From Periconia sp. R9002 (Eukaryota; Ascomycota; Dothideomycetes; Pleosporales; Periconiaceae): a DNA stretch of 64,000 nucleotides. This document shows, in pieces, positions 1-12,038 of this stretch (its first letter is position 1; every line of letters starts with the position of its first letter). The stretch spans positions 124,001 to 188,000 of the forward strand of contig JAMAHW010000062.1 in assembly GCA_023627715.1 (NCBI GenBank), given 5' to 3'. A program made the position numbers and the translations under genes. The notes under the pieces were generated by a model, which made no database searches, was not told where the DNA came from, and saw only the letters and a list, made by a program, of their open reading frames with translations.

Positions 1-1
1 A

Positions 2-304
2 TCAGGTGAACTCCCCTGGGAGGCGCTGGTCATTATGGGACAATCCGAGGGTTGGGGAGAATTCATGGACGGATGCACCGTATGTTACTCACTCCTGTGC
101 ATTTCCCACAGACACTAACGTTTTACGTAGCGCTGGTGTGGCGTGCAATTCGCAATCAAACACACGTGGAGCCCCTCGAAAGCGCCGACGTCCACAACGA
201 ACCACGACTCGGCAGAGAAGACGCCTGCAGTGAACGGGACAACGACAAACGGCATTGTCAACGGCATTACCAACGGGCATGTTGCCGGCAATGCTGCGCA
301 GTGA
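2..304 (+). CDS. 3' end of a gene of unknown function (partial, runs off the left edge)
   Basis: Two exons are visible. Exon 2-79 is open in one frame and contains the segment EGWGEFMDGCT. An intron at 80-130 starts GTATGT, has an ACTAACG branch site near 114 and ends ACGTAG. The last exon, 131-304, begins RWCGVQFAIKH, then becomes a Ser/Thr/Asn-rich low-complexity tail (NGTTTNGIVNG) and stops at TGA 302-304. The phase is 0 on both sides of the intron. The protein family was not recognised. The other two open frames across this stretch look like shadows: they read through the intron and give arginine-rich composition. Confidence 0.6.
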
Positions 305-1693
305 CCACCTTAAACGGCTGTTGGAGAAACCCACACATGAACCTCGACATGATTGAAGATCCCATTTGAACGATGATATCCCGGAACTTTTTATTTCCTT
401 CGTCTTTTGTTTTGTAGTTTTACACCATGTTGTATTTTGATTAAATTTGTTAGTAATTTTCAGTCCCTTCCCAGCACTCTGGATTATTTGCTCTCCGACC
501 TTCCCTCTTGATGCAAAGCTGCATTCGCTAAAGCGGCGAATGTACATGGTGATTCCCACCACCGCCCTGGTATCTGCCCCACGCTACCCACGTTACCCCT
601 CAGCGCATAAACATGTTGGACACGGGATGCTGGGAGATAATCAGGGATGCTATACTCCGGGCATACTCGTCATCTTGATGGACACTACTGCAGCCCACCT
701 GATCTACTTAACTCTTTTCTCTCTTAAGCTACCGTCGGCATCATGTCTGGAATTGGATGGTGAGAAGAAATCGTACATATGTACCTAATATCGAACTTGG
801 TATTCCACGGAGCACACAGCAACCAATGAATTAGGTCATGTTGCATAGCACTGGATGGATGCGCAGCATTTGTGGTATCGACTGTCCTACATACACACTA
901 CTAACTAATTATCAGTTGATTTTAAGATACACAACTACAGGGTGTCGCATTGCGTTGAATCGCAAGCGGAACTAAAGGTGAGTTGGACTAGAAAGCAGCC
1001 GAAAAATCTCCTTCTCTTTCGTCGAGAACCGATTCTGGACGACGCAGCATATATGCTGTCCAAATGTCGGCCCGTACGCATGAAAAACGTGGATGAACTT
1101 TGTCGTGCAACCATTATAGATTGCCCTTTTGGTCCTTAGGTTGGTTCCCTTCCAGTCTGACTACGCCCTTACCCTGCTGGAATAAGTACAATCCGTGGCT
1201 ATCAATCTAACGTAGAGATAGAGTTCTAGGAGATACGCGCGCACGACGCTTACCGGCATCAATGCAGTCTTACAAACATCTATTTTCCAGCAACAATTAT
1301 CCAATCAGCTGTTCGGATCCTACAACGCGGCGTAGTCTTTGGACACAACCGCCTACTTTTGGTAGGTAACAAGTACCTATTTATCCCGACAGGTACAAAC
1401 AGCATGGGTACCGATCCGATGTGGCACCCCCTGTCCAAAACGTGCATACTATTGAAACGCATTGAACCAGCCGGCCAATTACGATTAAGAATTCCTCCGA
1501 GCATCACAGGGTCGAAAGACAGAACTGGTCCACGAAACTCAACCAGTTCATCTTTAAAAGAGAGGTACCATTCGCACTTGTCGACGAGATGTGTAGGCGC
1601 GATCCCACCGCATCCCTCAGTCCCCAGCCTTTGCTCCCGAGTCAAGCATATCTTTCGTTAATCCTAATTGCGAGACGCGAGTAAAGCTAAAAG
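305..1693. other. Intergenic region, no gene supported
   Basis: The open frames here (for example around 1280-1660 on both strands) have no recognisable family features and no convincing splice structure. The stretch presumably holds the 3' UTR of the left-edge gene and the promoter of the NLP gene at 1694. Confidence 0.6.
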
Positions 1694-2498
1694 ATGGCGA
1701 CCATTCTCAAAACCCTCGTCTTTGGGCTCCTCGCAACGACGCCCGTCACGGCTCTCCCCTTCGGCCTCAGCCTCTCCCGTCGCGCCGTCATCGCTCACGA
1801 TGCCGTCGTCGGATTCCCCCAGGCCGTCCCGACCGGCCTCACAGGCGACCTCATGATGAAGTACAAGCCCTTCCTTGAGGTCTTCAACGGCTGCGTCCCG
1901 TTCCCAGCCGTCGATGCCGCCGGTAACACTGGGTACGTTTACATCCCTCAATCCCCAAACACCACCCAACCCGCAAAAAAAAACCCCTCAAAACTAACAC
2001 ACAAACAACAGCGGCGGCCTCAACCCCAGCGGCGACCCCTCAGGCCAATGCAGCTCCAACCTAGGCCAAGTCTATACGCGCGCAGGAACCTACAACGGCG
2101 CCTACGCCATCATGTACTCATGGTACATGCCCAAAGACTCCCCCTCATCCGGCCTCGGCCACCGCCACGACTGGGAAAACATCGTCGTCTGGCTCTCCTC
2201 AGCCTCCACCTCAGCCACCATCCGCGGCGTCGCCATCTCCGCCCACGGCGACTACGACAAGCAGACCTCGCCGCCCCTCGACGGCTCCACACACCCTAAG
2301 ATCGGCTACATCAGCTACTGGCCCGTTAACCATCAGTTGATTGCGACGGATCAGAAGGGTGGGCAGCAGCCGCTTATCGCGTGGGAGAGCATGACGGATG
2401 CGGCGAGGAGCGCGATTGAGAATACGGATTTTGGGGCTGCGACGCCGAGTTTTAGGGATTCGAACTTTCAGAGTTATCTTGCTTCGGCGTTTATTTGA
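1694..2498 (+). CDS. Necrosis- and ethylene-inducing peptide 1-like protein (NLP / NPP1 family), type 1
   Basis: Secreted cytolysin-family protein; family members of type 1 bind plant sphingolipids at the host plasma membrane and can trigger necrosis or defence. Exons 1694-1932 and 2012-2498 are separated by a 79-bp intron (donor GTACG, CTAAC branch site near 1993, acceptor CAACAG), giving 241 aa, the usual NLP length. Residues 1-20 form a signal peptide ending around TALP. The family heptapeptide GHRHDWE is intact in exon 2, and two cysteines about 30 residues apart (one on each side of the intron junction) fit the type 1 disulfide. The reading frame is unbroken, so nothing suggests inactivation. 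Whether this copy is toxic cannot be read from sequence, because many NLPs are non-cytotoxic. It converges on the regulator at 2767-5666. Confidence 0.93.
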
Positions 2499-2766
2499 GA
2501 GGAGGAAAGTGCTTTTTTTTTCCTTAAAAGGGAAACGTGGCGGATGGGGTATGGGGATAGTGTGTGTACATAGGGTACGAGCCTTTTAATTCCTTGTATA
2601 CATTCTTTTTTTGGTAAAATCCATTTAAATAAGCAGCGTTATTTTTCTAAAAAAAACCGGACGAGACGAGACGATTGTGATGCGGAAAATCAAGATCTAT
2701 TGAAGCTCAGTAAGGTTTTCAAACCCTGTTCACCGTAACCTCCCATCTCCGAAAACCCCAACCCAC

Positions 2767-5666
2767 TCACCCATACAAACCTCCACCAAACCCCCCTCGC
2801 TGTAGAAATCCCTCAACCTCACAGCCCCCTATCCCTATCCGACTACCATCACCGGGGCTCCCAAGATTCCATTCTCGCCCCCACCACCACTCGCCACCGT
2901 TGTTGTCACCTAGGGTCAAGAAGTCGAGGTGTGACATATCTCCAACTGGAAGTTCAGGGAAATGTACGTTCGCGGAATGTGGAATTGAGACCGGAGGAGA
3001 GATATTTGTGCCCGTCCATGTAGTTGTTTGATGTTGCTGTTGCTGTTGGTGCGTGTTGGAGATGGGTGATGTGTAGAGGGTAGGGTTGAAGGGAGGTGGA
3101 TGCCATGATGGGATTTTGAGGTCAGTGGTAAGGAGGATGGAGGGGTCAGAGTAATCAGTGTCTGGTGGGTGAATGGGTGGCTTAACGTTAAGGTCGAGAT
3201 TCATCGTTGCTGCCGTTGCGTTACTCACAATGCTCATGCTTCGTCGTTTGCTAACGCCAGTGCCTGCGCGTGGGCGGTTCGTCTGGCGTTTCTTGTATAG
3301 CGGCGTGCTGTCGAGGGCTTCGGTGGCGGAGGCGCGACGTGCTGGGAGGGAGTCGCTGCGCAGTTCAACCATTACAGCGCGGAGGACCACCGACATGCGC
3401 TCGGCGGGTTGGTACGTTTGAGCCATATCGTTGAGCGAGGTGGAGAGGCATTCTAGGTATTGCATGTTGTTGTTTCGGTCGTTGGGGTCTTTGATGAAGG
3501 CTAGGGCTGCGACGAGAGCGGTTGCTGCTGTGCCCTGAGTGGGATTGTTAGTATGATGATGAGTTTATGTGTTTGAGTGGAATGGGAGTGCGTACTACGT
3601 GCTGCAGCCCTGTGACGAAGATCTTCTTTGTATCGAATCTCTGGCGATGTTGCCAGAAGATCCTAGCTACACGTATCGCGTGCTTCGTGCACACAGTGCG
3701 TGAGAGAGTTGAGAAATGATCAGTGGTGCCATTTCCTCCGCTTTCAGAACTTTGTGAAGATTGATCTTCGTACAGCGCAAAAGGCCGGTGCAGCAGAATC
3801 AAACTGCTGTGGTATTGTTGGTGAAGCAAAAAGAACGAAAACGGCGCTGTAGCAATGTTTTCTGATGTCCACTTTAGAGCTAAAGGTAGATGAGCGTACC
3901 AGGTGCTGAACTCGCGGTCCAGAGCTGCCATTCGTAGATAACGATCTTTGTCAACGATGGGATCTGGAGACTGAGATCGGGGGTCCATATTCTCTGTGAC
4001 TTTCCCTGCGAGCTCCATGAGGTCGAGAAGAGCTTCGTAGATTTTTGTTTCGAGGTTTTTCTCCCGTCCGGCAGGTCTGCAAGCGCCGAGGCGTTCGAAT
4101 TGCTTTGACAAATGGTATATCTCAAGATCAGCGCTCTTCATGCTTGTTGGTCGACCGAGGAAGAGAGCCCAATATCTTTATATGTTAGCCAGTGTATAGG
4201 AGTCAAAGTCTTCTGTTCTCACTTGTCATAGATGACGCAGGCCCAGAGGGTCATTTGACGGATTTCCACTTCTCGCTCTGACAGGCCAGACAAGCGTGCA
4301 TCAAGATGCAAGCTGCGCAAAAGTTAATCCCATCGAAATTGGAAAGTATTGATTTATTCAACTCACCCAATATCAAACGCAAGCCTGACCGCGAGACCGC
4401 TATAGAGCCATCCCAAGTTATCACGGCCGACTAAAGGGTGTTAGTCTACGTTACACAAACCAGACAAGCCCAAAACTTTAATCTTACCTCCACACTCTAG
4501 ATCCCCTAACAACAGCAAAGCAACTACCGAAGGAATCCCACCGGGTTTCTCCAGTTCGTGATCTAGCATCTGTTTTGCTTCTCTGTGTAATGCACTCTCC
4601 ATCTGCGATCTCGCCAATTTCCTAATATCAGGCCTACTTTTTTCCGCAAAGCGAAACCCCATAGCCAACACACAAACATGCAGAAATCCACTATAGAACT
4701 GCGTTCGTCCACCTTCTCGGTCCTCGTTGAAGGCTTCGTGGTGCAGGACGTGAATGACGGGATTGTAACATTGCCAAAATAGATCCATGAGGTAGTCGTG
4801 TGTCTCGAGCGGGAGTGAGTTGATGGTTTTCTTAGCACGTCGGGCTTGCGCAGAAATTTGTTGCTCGTTATTGCGTGGGTTTCGGAGCTCGGAGTGAACG
4901 TGGCAGTTGGTGGTCGGGCCAAAGTAACGCAAACGACCGCTGAGCTGGTCGAAGCTGAGGTGGCCGCGTGTGGACAGCAATCTGCTTACCATGCCGTCCT
5001 TCTTTGGGGGAGGAAGTATTGATGGAGACTCAACGTTGACGGCTTCGTTGTGGAAACTCCCACTGTCATGTTCCTCGGCGTCCATCTGTTCATAGTAGCT
5101 CTGTTGGCTTCCGGGGCTGTATTCTTGCTGGTGCTGGGGAAAGCTTTGGTTCTTAAGATTGGGAGAAACGTCGGTTTCTCGCTGAAGTTGCCTAGTTTTG
5201 GGAGGATGTTTGGCTGGTGGTGCTTTTACGCCTTGCTCTTCTAGCATGCTTTCTAGCAATGCTACTCGGTCTGTCAAAGAGCGCATATACGCTTTTGATA
5301 TGGGGCTATAAGAAAATATCAGTACCATGAGGTTTTAGCTGGTGAAGCGGTACCTGCCGTCTCCTTTCGTCATCATTTTTGATGATGCACTCTATTCCAG
5401 AGCGTTTGCAGTGAGTACATTCTTTCTCCTTAGCTAGCACGACACACTAATGATTCAGTTAATCTCTGGCGGATTCGTCGACGATTTACAGTCCCTACGC
5501 GTATTCTGCGATCTCGACAAGAAGCACACGCAACCGATGCTCTGTGTCGCAATGTCTTGGGTTTCTGCGGAGCATTCTTTGTGACTTGCTTCTCCTCAGT
5601 GGATTCCAACTGCTGCTCCTGTTTCATTTTCGAAGTCGTGTCAGGGACCAATTTTTCCATGACCAT
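2767..5666 (-). CDS. Zn2Cys6 fungal transcription factor with fungal_trans domain
   Basis: Nuclear DNA-binding regulator with unknown targets. Seven exons on the minus strand: 5666-5499, 5446-5358, 5305-4488, 4430-4367, 4312-4223, 4175-3596 and 3534-2767, giving 858 aa with all phases consistent. The zinc cluster starts ACASCRDRRIR in exon 1. Its third cysteine is the first codon of exon 2, which continues with ECTHCKRSGIEC. A linker follows (RRRPISKAYMRSLTDRVALLE, dimerisation-like coiled coil), then the fungal-specific regulatory domain (residues about 200-600; FWQCYNPVIHVLHHEAF, VRLAFDIGLHLDARL, WALFLGRPTS). The C-terminal about 180 residues are low complexity (a Gln/His-rich run, then Gly-rich). 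The second intron only keeps frame with a GC donor at 5357 (GCAGGTA); the nearby GT would frameshift. The specific orthologue was not identified. Confidence 0.9.
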
Positions 5667-8600
5667 GGTCTCTAATAGTGCAGTCTACAAAGATATCAAC
5701 ATCAAACGGCATTGCACGAAAGGCGAAGGAATTTAGGAAAGCAACCAAGTGGGAAGTTTCGACGTATGGAGAAGGATCCGAGAGGTGGAAAGCCGTTCAG
5801 ATAAAAGGCAAGTTTAGTGTAAGTAGCCCTGTGCCTTTCTAGCTACTGAATGTAATACCCACTCTTGGCCTCGCTAGGGTGTTGGGGAAGAGCTCTAATC
5901 CACGATTAAACGCGGGGTCCCATCTCCACTATCCCCACTCATCACCCGACTTGGGCGGCGGGACGAAGTAATCGCGCTTCGAGGGCTGCGTAACTAATGC
6001 CTTGTTCGACCAGGGCCAGATCTGGAGGTGGATGTGGTGTCCAGACTAGGGCAGGTGGTTACGATGGCTAATATGCGCTAGTAAACAGGACTACAGAAAG
6101 CCATGCATGGATTCTGATTGCACATGGATGGTGCCATGGGGAGTGCTTTTACTTCCATGGAGCTGAACACCAGGGCAAGTACATCCCATTCGTGAGGCAT
6201 ATCTGACCCGCTGTTTTGGAAGAGGGAGAAAAGCGGTTTGACGAGCCTTTGGAGGAAGCCACATATCGCGTTAACGTGCATGACAGCAGATACAGCCGGC
6301 CTGACCCTGAGATCCAATTAATCGTTATAGCGCGCTCCCACGCCACGGGCCTGGAAGTTTTGCACGACCACTCGTTGTTTTTGAGGAGCGCTATGCACTG
6401 TAGTCAGCACCTAATGTTAAGCGATGTTATCGATACTCACGTGCACCCTGTCATTAGCCATCTGCCTGACCTCTTCGCGGAATTTCCGAGATTCTAAATA
6501 CTTCGCCACAGATGGTGGACCGAATGGCATTGCATGCTTGTTGGTTTTAGGTCTAGTCAAGAATTAAATGGCGGGGTATGGAGTGATTTCCAAGCAAGCG
6601 AGCATGATTGTAGTCTTGATTTCTACACATTAGAAGATGCGAAAAAGGTTCCTCTGTACTATGCAAGGCTTTAACCATCGCGAAGGAAAAGATATTGATG
6701 AGTATGAATTGCTACATAAGAAATTTCCAGCATCTATCGTGAAAAAACAAGATAACTTTTGCGACCCTTGTTCGAGGGAATCAGGGGACTAGACAACAAA
6801 AGGTAGGGAGCAGGCAGCAAGCATCCGGCAAACAGCGTATCCGAACTGATTCCATTGTGACGAGTGTCTTCCGTTGTTCATTCAATGTGCCATCATGATC
6901 CAAATTCTTGGTACATGGGCTCAAACCAGTTATTTTTGTAGACGCAGTGGTCTTTACGTCACCGTTACCCAAGAACGCGTGAGGCTGTTGTATCGAATTT
7001 GGAATCGTAGTCCCCAAAACGCGAATCCTTGATGGGCCAAGAAGTGGATGGTCTCGTGGGGCTGACATTAGCCCTTCATTGCACAAACGGTGGCGTCTCA
7101 ACAACAATAGAGAAACACAAAGCATGGGACGGCCGGATTGAGCTTTCAATCGCTCCTTCGACCACCACCGTTGATTAGGGACAAAGACAGATAAGAGAAA
7201 TGTGCAACACTTATAGCAACCGGCTAGAGGTAGATGCGGTTCTGCTTCTTGCCGTCCTTGAGTCAGCCTCTGCAAAATTCTTGCCACACCGTGTTCTGTC
7301 GGACTCGTCAGAATGCGCGTAGCATTTATCAAGTTCTTCCCCTTGACAGATATATACTTGATGCCTCTCATCTGCATTATTTTCATGAACCTGTTTGCTA
7401 CTAGAGTCGATGTATGTCTCATAAATCAGCGAATGTTGTCGATGTGATAAACATTAGAAATGATACTTTTGATTCCAATACGATATTTTTATAGCAGGGC
7501 TTGTGTCAATGCCTGAGTCTCCGGAAGTATTGTGTTCAGTCACTTCCTCGATTTTGTAGTTAAGGAGGTGTAATCTTGAATAGCTTCGATGAGACGGAGT
7601 GTTGAATTCAAAGTAAATACCGAGGCATCTCTTCCTTTATCTCGCATACATTAGGCCTTTTAACAATTTCCTTTAGCCGATAATTAGAGTTCCTCAACAC
7701 AAGTGTTCTAACTAATCTACGCTTATTCACTGCGTGCGACACACTGTTTTCATGTTTCAGTTCTCAGCCTGCTCGAAGCTCCCGCAGTAATGCACGCCAA
7801 AATACCCAATACTGCCCCATCTTCAAATCTATATAATCTTTAGGTTGGCCTTATCAAGTTATTGAATATTTTTCGATCAACCCATTTATATCCATGATCA
7901 CTCGCCCAATGATGTATTGCCTGACTTTCATGTTGAGACTGACCAATCTGATCAAACAACGAGTACAGAGTTGGTTCTGGTCGCTAGTCTCCAGTCACCC
8001 ACCAAAATTGCCTCGAAGCACTGTTTTGCACTCCTATGGTTTCCCAAATCGCGCTATTCGAGGGTCATGTCCTTTTGCCTGGAAATTCTCTCCAGGCTTC
8101 GCGTAAGCAATATCCCAGCCCAAAAGGCCACTAGCGAACGTACTAGTTTCGATCTCAGTCTTCACGTCCTCGTATTCATCCCAGTCCCACGACTCCTCTG
8201 TATCAAATTGGAGACCCGCCCACAACACGGCTTTTTGCAGAAATTTGGCTGAGGGACGAAGGACAAAGAAAGAAAGAAGAAGAGGAAGATAAATGAACAG
8301 TGCAGCTTTGCGCAAGCTCTGATGCTATTAGGAGAGCAAACTGAGGGATCGAGAGACTGAGGAAATAGGTGTAGATTGTAGTGGGAGACAGCAATCTACA
8401 GTAGAGAATGAAAAGGAGAGGGAGTAGCACATTTAAATCATGCACGTAAGACAGTCACCAGTTTAGGAAATTCATTAATAGGGCAGCAATCAAGAAGAAG
8501 TCCTATATATATTTATAGGTTACGTGATCTCCCCTTCAGACATAGTGTAGGCGGCAGTCCAGCGCTAGCCCAAGTAAAGAAACACCTAAAGACCGGCTTG

Positions 8601-9220
8601 AATTGGTAGTAATACCTGATTTTTGGGGTTTGTAGAGTAAATAGTGTCTGCCCTTGAGGTCTGCACTGAAAACAGAACAGGGTGGCACCGAACGAGAGTC
8701 TTCGATTTAGAACACTACCTATGGCTTGTGGTTCCTTTCCTCCTGCAGCTCTCCATCCTTAACCCTACCTCCATGCGACTCTGCCACGATAGGGACACCT
8801 ACTATTGGGCTATGCTTGTCGGAACTTTTCTCAAAGTTCCCACTTTGCCCTCCATTACCTATCTTTATTAAATGTCCGAAAGACTTCCGTGCACGCGCGT
8901 TGCTCCTACCTACCGCAGGATTACGCGACGACGAGCACCCTCCAGCTATGAGCTTTCTAGAGATACATTGTAGATTGGATCCAACCCTCACTCCAATTCC
9001 TTACGCTCTGATTGGTCAGTACTCTGCGAGCTGATCTGTGCGCTCGCCTCAGCAAAGTAACTTTTACTGAGAAAAAGAGTTGGTACGGGGAAACATTTCT
9101 CCGATTTCTCATGCATGTGAATGGCGTTCAAATAGATATCAAACTACAGACGCTTGTCTTTCGATCAAAAGCTTCTTATGTCTTCACGGACTGTGTCATT
9201 TCACAGGAGATTGAATCACC
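5667..9220. other. 3.5-kb gene-poor stretch
   Basis: No complete gene could be supported. Frames such as 6781-7422 (minus) lack splice context, family motifs or plausible composition. The only protein-like piece is the possible exon at 8034-8270 on the minus strand, listed separately. The left end contains the promoter of the Zn2Cys6 gene and the right end the promoter of the SDR gene. Confidence 0.5.
8034..8270 (-). CDS. Possible terminal exon of an unrecognised gene (weak)
   Basis: On the minus strand a pyrimidine-rich tract ending CCCTCAG at about 8271 looks like a splice acceptor. The frame after it stays open to TAG at 8034 and reads protein-like: LQFDTEESWDWDEYEDVKTE, then GLLGWDIAYAKPGENF. 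There is no in-frame ATG, so an upstream exon would be needed. A TATA-like TATAAATATATATA (minus strand, about 8503-8516) lies upstream. I could not join a first exon in frame, and no family was recognised. It may be a gene fragment. Confidence 0.25.
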   Translation of the reverse strand, partial: FFVLRPSAKFLQKAVLWAGLQFDTEESWDWDEYEDVKTEIETSTFASGLLGWDIAYAKPGENFQAKGHDPRIARFGKP

Positions 9221-10197
9221 ATGTCTGACATTGGTGATTTCAATCGGTTATTCCGTCTCGACGGCAAGGTTGCTTTGGTTACCGGAGGTAATCAAACACA
9301 TAAACTATGCCAATTTTCAGTTGTATTAATAATTTTGCGCAGGATCAAGAGGCATAGGTCTCCATACAGCGACCGCTTTCCTCTTCGCAGGAGCGTCGAA
9401 AGTGTTCATCTCAGCCCGAAAGAACACTGGCCAGCACGGTATCGATCAAGCCCTTGAGAAACTCAACAAACTTCCTGTTTCTGGGCAAGCTGTTGGAATT
9501 GCTGCAAATGTAGCGGATACGGATGACATTGTGCGATTGGTCAAAGAGGTGCACAAGACGGACGACAAACTGGATATTCTTGTTTGTAACGCGGGATCGG
9601 GGTGGAGTGGTCCCTTCGATCCTACGCCAGATTCTTCAAGCAAGAAAGTATTGGATCTGAATGTTAGAGGAGCGTTCAATCTGGCAAGACTGTACGTACA
9701 TGTCTTTTTGCCCGTGAGAACTGCTAGGGAATGCGCACTATTGCTGACCTCGCCTGCATAGATTTGCTCCATTGCTTGAGAAAGCTGCTACCCGCGTCGA
9801 TCCTTCTCGCATCATCATCGTTTCCTCAATTGCAGGTACTACAGTCCAGCATGTTGGCGAGCACGGCACAATAATGTATAGTATTTCTAAAGCTGCAGTA
9901 CATCATCTTTCTCGCCAACTGGCTGTTGAGCTGGGCCCGCGAAACATCACCACCAACACCGTTGCACCTGGCTACTTCCCATCGAAGCTGGCTAACGGCT
10001 TGATTGAGATTTTGGGAGGGCAGCACAAGCTGGAGGACTCGAATCCGAGAAAGCGCCTAGGTGAGCCTAAAGACATCGCGGGTGTCATGGTCTATCTAGC
10101 GAGCCCTGCAGCGGCATATGTAAATGGTGAGGATATAGCTGTCGACGGAGGTGTACGATACGCAACTGGTGCAGCTGGACAGCAGTCTAAGCTGTAG
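9221..10197 (+). CDS. Short-chain dehydrogenase/reductase (classical SDR)
   Basis: Cytosolic NAD(P)-dependent oxidoreductase; substrate unknown. Exons 9221-9287, 9343-9691 and 9762-10197 give 283 aa. The Rossmann nucleotide motif TGGSRGIG is assembled across the first intron (donor GTAATC, acceptor TGCGCAG). SARK at the end of the second beta strand places basic residues where NADP(H)-preferring SDRs have them. NAG, the catalytic Ser in SSIAG and the YSISK Tyr/Lys pair are all present, as is the usual C-terminal SPAAAYVNGEDIAVDGG. The sequence is complete. It resembles 3-oxoacyl-ACP reductase-like and gluconate/rhamnolipid-type fungal SDRs, but the substrate cannot be assigned. It converges on the PRISE-type reductase to the right. 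Confidence 0.93.
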
Positions 10198-10522
10198 GGT
10201 ATATCATACAATCCCTTTATGCTCTTTTAACCTTTTAGGTTCCTTTCTTTCTTAGAGTTATCTGTGTTTGTTTTTCCATCAATTGATGTTGAAGAGATTA
10301 AACGACCACGATTTTTTATAGCATACTAGGCTCAAATTAGCATCCACTATGCGCCGTTAATGCATCTTTCGGTAGCTTTAATCCTCGCCAACTAATTTTG
10401 CATCCTACTAAATCTCACCATATCGCTCATATGCTGACCCTATTATCATTCGCGTCTCTAAAGTGAAATGTTCCCCCACTGACGTCAACGTCAGCCCGAA
10501 CGCCGTACTATTCACATAAAAC
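10198..10522. other. Short convergent intergenic region
   Basis: AT-rich spacer between the stop codons of the SDR gene (plus) and the PRISE-like gene (minus). It should hold both 3' UTRs; no further feature is visible. Confidence 0.6.
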
Positions 10523-11813
10523 CTACGGAATAATCTTCGCCTTCCTCATTCTCTTAAAAACACCGCCCCACGATTCTTTCGCCCCCCTCTCCTCATTAAA
10601 CCCGGTCGCATACATCTTTTCCATATCGTAATGCCTATCAAAGTCAAACATAGACATCAAAAAGTATTCGAACCCCGGAATTCCCCTCGAACTATCCGCA
10701 TGACCGCTCTGCAGTCCCTTCTCCTTCTCCAATTTTCCCCACATCTCGGAATTGTCTTTGATAAATTTGCGCATCTCAGGCGGATTGGGTGCGGGCCCTG
10801 TTCCCTTAAGACCGAATATGTCGCATAGGATGGGCCACTTCTTCTCCCAGGAGGAAGGCGTCCGCTCATCCGCTACGTTGTACCCTGTCCCTTTTTCGAC
10901 TTTTTCCGGATTGAGACTGAGATGAATTGTTTGTCTCGCTATCATGTCTGCTGAACTATCGTTGCTCAACGCTGTCCAGGACTTATCCGTGCCAGGGAAA
11001 GGAGCTTCACTTCCTGCGCCATGAACTTCACGCCATAGACTCAGGTAGATTCCCATTACTGTACCTAAACTGTAGAAATTCTGGTTTGGTACGAATCCAA
11101 TGATGATGTCAGGACGAGTCTCGCACCAGGACCAAGGCTTGTCACGCGCATATGAAGTTAGCCAGTCGAGCTGGGGATGATAGAATAGTGAGTCATGATA
11201 AGGATCTTTGAGGCGCGGTTGCGATTCTTTATGAGGCACGTGGAGATAGTCTGTCGGGTGGTTGTCAAGGAGGTGGCAACCGTCTAAATTTTGGCGCATC
11301 AATGTCAGGGTTCGTGTGCTTTCTCCCCGCACTCAACTGGGATGTTTTACTTACACATCTTCGCTCCTGTTTGTAAGACCAAGAATTCGAGATTTGGAGC
11401 GAGTTTGTTCATAGCAATAGTGCTACGTTTGAGCATGTTTACTGCATCTTGTAGCTCTTGTTCCACATCCGTGCTCGCTTTGTACGCCAGGTAGTAAACA
11501 TGCGTCACCTCGTTTACATCGCGAATCTTTTCTTTGATTTCTGCCTCGAGATCCTCCTGGCTGCCTTTGAGGAGGTCGATACCGCAAACAATGTTGAGCC
11601 TAGGGTCGTTTGGCCATTGAGACTGTTGCTGTGAAAGAGTGCGATCTAGGGGATTTTAGTGCCATGGGTTGAGGGCAAGACTAATCTTTACGTACTGGTA
11701 AGAGCATGAACGCGGTTCCAAATTCCAGGTTTGGGATAGTCATTGAGGAATTCGTTGATGAACGCCCAACCTGATACGCCTGACGCGCCGAACACGAGCG
11801 CATATTTCGACAT
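10523..11813 (-). CDS. PRISE-type NAD-dependent reductase (progesterone 5-beta-reductase/iridoid synthase-like SDR)
   Basis: Atypical extended SDR of the PRISE family, which reduces enone carbonyl substrates in plants; fungal members are mostly uncharacterised. Exons 11813-11696, 11645-11355 and 11283-10523 give 389 aa, the usual family length. The N-terminus has the glycine-rich GASGVSGWAF. TNR (nucleotide-binding) is built across the first intron. LQTGAKMYGCHLLDN is joined across the second intron (donor GTAAGT). Later come RPDIIIGFVPNQNFYSLGT and GYNVADERTPSSWEKKW, both typical of the family. The start is the first ATG, directly followed by the Rossmann strand. It is likely cytosolic and the substrate is unknown. 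It is a tail-to-tail neighbour of the SDR, so shared metabolism is possible but unproven. Confidence 0.9.
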
Positions 11814-12038
11814 TGTGAAGGAGATGGTCAAATTATTAGACCAAAGAGAAAGTCAATAGCACTATTCGATAGTTCTTGATGATATATATCCTATTGATGT
11901 TAATAATAACAGTGTAGAACGAAATGCTCGCTATCTGCATGGAACGTCAACGTTTGGGATCTGCTTATCAAAACCTCGATCGAGCAACCAGCTACCCCGC
12001 GAATAAATATGCAAACCCCGCGATTACTATTCCATACT

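Noticed and set aside
6781..7422. 213-codon open frame on the minus strand
   Set aside because: No family motif, no splice or promoter context, odd composition; long open frames arise by chance here.
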